Below, piece by piece: positions 41,011-43,795 of a DNA stretch of 43,795 nt. Both the position numbers and the translations under genes were made by a program. Source of the DNA: an uncultured Eubacteriales bacterium (GTDB taxonomy: Bacteria; Bacillota; Clostridia; Oscillospirales; Oscillospiraceae); assembly GCA_949744075.1 (NCBI GenBank), contig CATJWI010000099.1:1-43795 (forward strand), written 5' to 3'. Numbering within the stretch: position 1 is the stretch's first letter; each line of letters begins with the position of its first letter. The notes beneath the pieces were generated by a model. That model saw only the letters and a program-made list of their open reading frames with translations, searched no databases and was not told the DNA's origin.

Positions 41011-41438
41011 CAGTCCAAGGTCCCCTCCAGACGTTTCCGGGTCAGGTAGCCCTCCAGGATCAGGCTGGCCGCCACCGCGTCCACATTTTTTTTGTGCGCC
41101 TTCATCCTCTTTCCGCTCTCATGGAGGATAGCGTGGGCCTCAATGGTGGTCCGCCGCTCATCCCAAAGGTGGACAGGCAGACCGGTGGCCGTCTCCCGCT
41201 GCCGGGCAAACCCGCGGTACAGCTCGGCTCTGGGCCCCTCGCTGCCGTCCATGTTCCGGGGAAAGCCCATCACCAGCTCCTCCACACCTTTCTCCTTCAC
41301 CAGCCGCGCCACCTCCGCCGCCACCACTTCCGCCTTTCGGCTCTGGATAACGGTGGTGTAGCCTGCCAGCAGTCCTGTAGTGTCAGAGACGGCGACGCCC
41401 GTTCGGGCGTCGCCGTAGTCGATTGCCATGATCCGCAT
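41010..41438 (-). CDS. ruvX: Holliday junction resolvase-like protein RuvX/YqgF
   Basis: This 142-residue RNase H-fold protein is of the YqgF family, which takes part in 16S rRNA 5' maturation and is proposed to act on junctions. It has MAIDYGDARTGVAVSD with the first catalytic Asp, LVMGFPRNMDGSEGPRA, LWDERRTTIEAHAIL with the Asp-Glu-Arg motif, and KKNVDAVAASLILEGYL with the last Asp. I chose ATG 41438 with GGAG seven bases upstream; it lies two bases after the thioredoxin stop. It is followed directly by a decayed gene. Confidence 0.93.
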   Translation of the reverse strand: MRIMAIDYGDARTGVAVSDTTGLLAGYTTVIQSRKAEVVAAEVARLVKEKGVEELVMGFPRNMDGSEGPRAELYRGFARQRETATGLPVHLWDERRTTIEAHAILHESGKRMKAHKKNVDAVAASLILEGYLTRKRLEGTLD

Positions 41439-41440
41439 CG

Positions 41441-41773
41441 TTACACTCCGGTATCCAGCGCGGAATCCAGAACGTCGGCATAGACGCCGTAGGGCATGGC
41501 GCCCACCTTCCGGTCCAGCTCCTGGCCGTTCTTCAGGAACAGCACGGTAGGCACGCCCATGATCCCATAGCGCTGAGCCAGCTCGGGGCACTGGTCGATG
41601 TCCACCTTGCCGATGGTCACCCCCTGGTCTCCATACTCCTCCGCAAGCTGCTCCACCACCGGGCCCAGAGTCTGGCAGTGTCCGCACCAGACGGCGCCAA
41701 AGTCCGCCATCACCAAACGGCCGCTGTTCAACGCCTCGTCAAAGCTCTTCGCATCAAAATGAGTCAACTCCAT
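41441..41773 (-). CDS. trxA: Thioredoxin with CGHC active site
   Basis: This 110-residue thioredoxin reduces protein disulfides. The fold is complete: the DFGAVWCGHCQTLGPVVEQL segment with the active site Cys30-Gly-His-Cys33, KVDIDQCPELAQRYGIMGVPTVLF with the cis-Pro loop, and a normal C-terminal helix. The usual thioredoxin motif is CGPC; CGHC is the one found in protein disulfide isomerases and gives a less reducing pair in known cases. The ATG at 41773 follows AAAGGA; a GTG three codons upstream is an alternative. It lies 67 bases after the arsR-family gene. Confidence 0.92.
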   Translation of the reverse strand: MELTHFDAKSFDEALNSGRLVMADFGAVWCGHCQTLGPVVEQLAEEYGDQGVTIGKVDIDQCPELAQRYGIMGVPTVLFLKNGQELDRKVGAMPYGVYADVLDSALDTGV

Positions 41774-41840
41774 GCTTCGCACATCCTTTCAACATTTTGC
41801 TTAGTTTATTCCTCTCTGGGGCAAATATGCAGGCGCCCCC

Positions 41841-42119
41841 TTACTCCTTCGACGGAAACAGGATCTTTAAGATCCCCTCCACTCGTTCATCCGCCAAAGA
41901 GTAATAGACCTCATTCCCCGACCGCTCCGCCGTCACGATCCCCGCCGCCCGCAGCCGGGTCAGCTGCTGGGAGATACAGGGCTGGGACTGGCCGGTATGG
42001 GTGGCCATACAGCCCACGTTGCGGCAACCGTATGTCATCAGCCCCCGAACGATCTGGAGCCGGACCGGATGAGCCAGAGCCTTCAAGAGCTCTGCCTGCT
42101 CCTGATATTTCTCTTGCAT
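41841..42119 (-). CDS. ArsR/SmtB family transcriptional repressor
   Basis: This 92-residue winged-helix regulator has the ArsR layout: ALAHPVRLQIVRGL at the start, recognition helix around QPCISQQLTRLRAAGIV (about 46-62), and the beta wing VTAERSGNEVYYSL. Cysteines at 32, 37 and 48 (GCRNVGCMATHTGQSQPC) could sense metal, arsenite or redox state, but they do not sit in the classic ELCVCDL box. It starts a probable operon with thioredoxin and ruvX. Its own promoter is perfect sigma-A with an inverted repeat over the -10/spacer, consistent with self-repression. Confidence 0.88.
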   Translation of the reverse strand: MQEKYQEQAELLKALAHPVRLQIVRGLMTYGCRNVGCMATHTGQSQPCISQQLTRLRAAGIVTAERSGNEVYYSLADERVEGILKILFPSKE

Positions 42120-42137
42120 GTTCTCACCTCTTTTATC

Positions 42138-42166
42138 ATTATATTCAAATATTGCAATTTTGTCAA
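42138..42166 (-). promoter_or_regulatory. Promoter and probable operator of the arsR-trxA operon
   Basis: On the minus strand a perfect TTGACA (42161-42166), a 17-base spacer and a perfect TATAAT (42138-42143). The spacer and -10 contain ATATTTGAATAT, an inverted repeat (ATATT and AATAT arms) like ArsR-family operators. The start codon follows AGAGGTGAG. Confidence 0.78.
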
Positions 42167-42231
42167 CACTTTTCTTTTGGAAAAAAATCTGCTACAATAG
42201 GGACAATTTTATAGACGGAAGGAGCCTCTCT

Positions 42232-43110
42232 ATGAGCGGACCCCTGGTAAGCCTGATCGTACCCGTTTACAATGTAGCCCCCTATCTAAAGCAGTGCCTT
42301 ACCTCTATTCAGGAGCAAGTCTACCGGGAATTGGAGGTCCTTTTGGTCAACGACGGCAGCACCGACTCTTCCCCTGATATCTGCTGCGGCTACCAGCGCT
42401 CCGACAGCCGGTTCCGGCTCATCGACAAGCCCAACTCCGGGGTCTCAGACAGCCGAAACCTGGCCATGGACCAGGCTGCCGGAAAATACCTCCAATTTAT
42501 CGATGGCGACGACTGGCTCACCCCGGACGCTGTCGAAACCTTTGTCCACACGGCGGAAGCCACCGGCAGCGACCTGGTCATCAGCCATTTTTACCGGGTG
42601 GCCGGCGACCGCGTAGCCCGCCAGGGCCACATCAAACGGGAGGCCCTCCTCACCCGCCGGGAATTTGCCGAGGAGATGATGAAAGCCCCCGCGAATTACT
42701 ACTACGGCGTTCTCTGGAACAAGTTCTTCCGCCGCTCTGTCATAGAGGCCAATCACCTTCGCTGCCCTACCGATGTAGACTGGTGCGAGGATTTTCTGTT
42801 CAATCTGAATTACATCGAGCACACCCGCCTCATCGCTGCCGTACCCAAGCCACTCTATTACTACCGCAAGCGGACCGACAGCCTGGTCAATACCCAGGCC
42901 AACCTCCGCACTGCCATCGCCACCAAGCGGATGACTTTCGAATACTACAAGGAACTCTACCAAAAGCTGGATCTCTATGAGGAGCAAAAGGCCAATATTT
43001 ACCGCTATTTCCTCTCCGCCGCCGTAGACGGCACCGTAAGTCCCCTCTCCCCAAAGCTGGACCAAATCCCACTGGCCGCTCGGCAGAACGATCCCCGGCT
43101 TTTCAAATAA
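42232..43110 (+). CDS. Family 2 glycosyltransferase
   Basis: This 292-residue GT-A fold enzyme transfers a sugar from a nucleotide donor. It has VSLIVPVYNVAPYL at the start, the nucleotide-binding VNDGSTDSS (DGSTD at residues 41-45) and the metal-binding FIDGDDW (DGDD at 91-94). Later aromatic segments (YYYGVLWNKFF, DWCEDFLFN) are typical of capsule or exopolysaccharide enzymes. The acceptor is unknown. The ATG follows GGAAGGAG, with a TACAAT -10 at 42193-42198 but only a weak -35. It stands alone on the plus strand, divergent from arsR and convergent with the LysR fragment. Confidence 0.9.
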   Translation: MSGPLVSLIVPVYNVAPYLKQCLTSIQEQVYRELEVLLVNDGSTDSSPDICCGYQRSDSRFRLIDKPNSGVSDSRNLAMDQAAGKYLQFIDGDDWLTPDAVETFVHTAEATGSDLVISHFYRVAGDRVARQGHIKREALLTRREFAEEMMKAPANYYYGVLWNKFFRRSVIEANHLRCPTDVDWCEDFLFNLNYIEHTRLIAAVPKPLYYYRKRTDSLVNTQANLRTAIATKRMTFEYYKELYQKLDLYEEQKANIYRYFLSAAVDGTVSPLSPKLDQIPLAARQNDPRLFK

Positions 43111-43137
43111 ATCAGGTCGGCGCAAAAATCACCAGTT

Positions 43138-43743
43138 TCATTTCATTTTCTCCAATGCATGAAATACCTGCCGGTATCTGTCCCTGTTCTCCGCTTTGCA
43201 CACACAGTAGTAGGTCGCCTCCGCCTGCGCGTCGATAACGGGGATCACCACCCGATTTGGGGGAGCGCCGTCCCGCTCCATATGGGCATCCGTGATAAAA
43301 GAGGGAAACGCTCCTGTTTCCGACACTTCTCCGAAAGCGTCCCATTCGTTCATCATAAGAAAGTGGGCATTTGGCAGCTTTTCCCGGCAGGAATTGTGCC
43401 AGAAGCCAATATCCGTATAAAGGAGCAGGTTTTGCCCATCAATGTCCGCCGGGGTAAGTCCCTTTCGGCTTGCCAAAGGATGCGCCAGCGGGACCGAGAG
43501 AAGCAGACGTTCTTTTCGGAATGGCCACCCATATAGGTCGGTATCCAGGGGACTATAAGTAACAATAAGCTGGTAAACCCCTCTATGCAGGCTAATGATC
43601 AGTTCCTCGTCTACGCTTTTCATCTCGGTGGAAACGGTCATCTGAGGATAGCGCCGGGCAAGCAGCGGCGATAGATCCCAAAGCGGCACTGGAGCGCAGA
43701 CGCCCAAAGAGATCGTCAGCCATGACGGCCCCAACTTTATCAA
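43138..43743 (-). pseudogene. LysR-type regulator effector domain without its DNA-binding domain
   Basis: This 201-residue frame matches the LysR substrate-binding domain: WLTISLGVCAPVPLWDLSPLLARRYPQMTV at the start, YQLIVTYSPLDTDLYGWPF, and SVPLAHPLASRKGLTPADID, which is highly typical. Full regulators have about 85 more residues with the helix-turn-helix before it. The frame is closed by TAG at 43771-43773, and the other two frames upstream also hit stops and do not read like a LysR linker helix. The start would be TTG 43743 or another weak codon. A truncated remnant is likely; DNA beyond the window edge could hold the rest. Confidence 0.65.
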
Positions 43744-43795
43744 AACGCTCCACGGGTTAAAAGTCCACGACTAACACAAGCAAACAGGCAAAACA

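Noticed and set aside
1-43795. tRNA, rRNA, IS elements, prophage genes or CRISPR arrays
   Set aside because: No tRNA cloverleaf, transposase, integrase, inverted-repeat-bounded element or regularly spaced repeat was found by reading both strands.

Overview
The window reads as a chromosomal segment of a GC-rich Clostridia bacterium, most likely an Oscillospiraceae relative of Flavonifractor, Lawsonibacter or Pseudoflavonifractor. This is inferred from the Firmicutes gene set: a T-box leader, a SigH-like sigma factor, PheB, DUF1292, an ArsC/Spx-like protein, consensus TTGACA/TATAAT promoters and strong AGGAGG ribosome sites. No rRNA, tRNA, phage, transposon or CRISPR array was seen. It is mostly core genome with a few broken or unusual loci.

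Layout. 1-2.4 kb (+): lysine/diaminopimelate genes asd (partial), dapA, dapB, closed by a bidirectional terminator. 2.4-6.6 kb (-): a tyrosine T-box leader drives an EamA transporter, a GNAT acetyltransferase and tyrS, followed by an AI-2E-type permease. 6.6-10.8 kb: a methyltransferase (-) divergent from an ArsC/Spx-like protein, glnS and a threonine-aldolase-like enzyme (+). 10.9-17.2 kb (-): a GNAT protein, the operon purB-pfkA-fba, an aspartate-type aminotransferase and coaX. 17.3-22.8 kb (-): an eight-cysteine zinc-ribbon protein, a SigH-like sigma factor, and the series ruvC-ruvA-unknown-ruvB-interrupted small membrane gene-glmM. 22.9-30.1 kb (-): the histidine operon hisZG (fused)-hisD-hisB-hisH-hisA-unknown membrane protein-hisF-hisI-hisE-GNAT. 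30.2-33.3 kb (-): pheB-like, hom and lysC, the entry to lysine/threonine synthesis. 33.4-36.1 kb (-): a class A penicillin-binding protein. 36.3-40.3 kb (+): a DUF1292 gene, a probable 6S RNA, a PpiC-type foldase, tcdA and a TSUP transporter encoded as two half-genes. 40.4-42.1 kb (-): arsR, a CGHC-type thioredoxin, ruvX and a gene broken by two apparent frameshifts. 42.2-43.8 kb: a family-2 glycosyltransferase (+) and a LysR effector domain lacking its DNA-binding half (-).

How the genes connect. LysC and Hom supply aspartate semialdehyde/homoserine metabolism, and Asd-DapA-DapB take it toward diaminopimelate. DAP, GlmM (glucosamine-1-phosphate) and the penicillin-binding protein all serve peptidoglycan. 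The his operon covers most histidine steps but lacks hisC and a histidinol-phosphatase. RuvABC and RuvX are recombination or RNA-processing functions. The most interesting points are the UAC-specifier T-box in front of a transporter cotranscribed with tyrS, the HisZ-HisG fusion, the split TSUP transporter, two conserved-looking unknown genes inside the ruv and his operons, and three degraded genes. I did not find a clearly novel multi-gene system.
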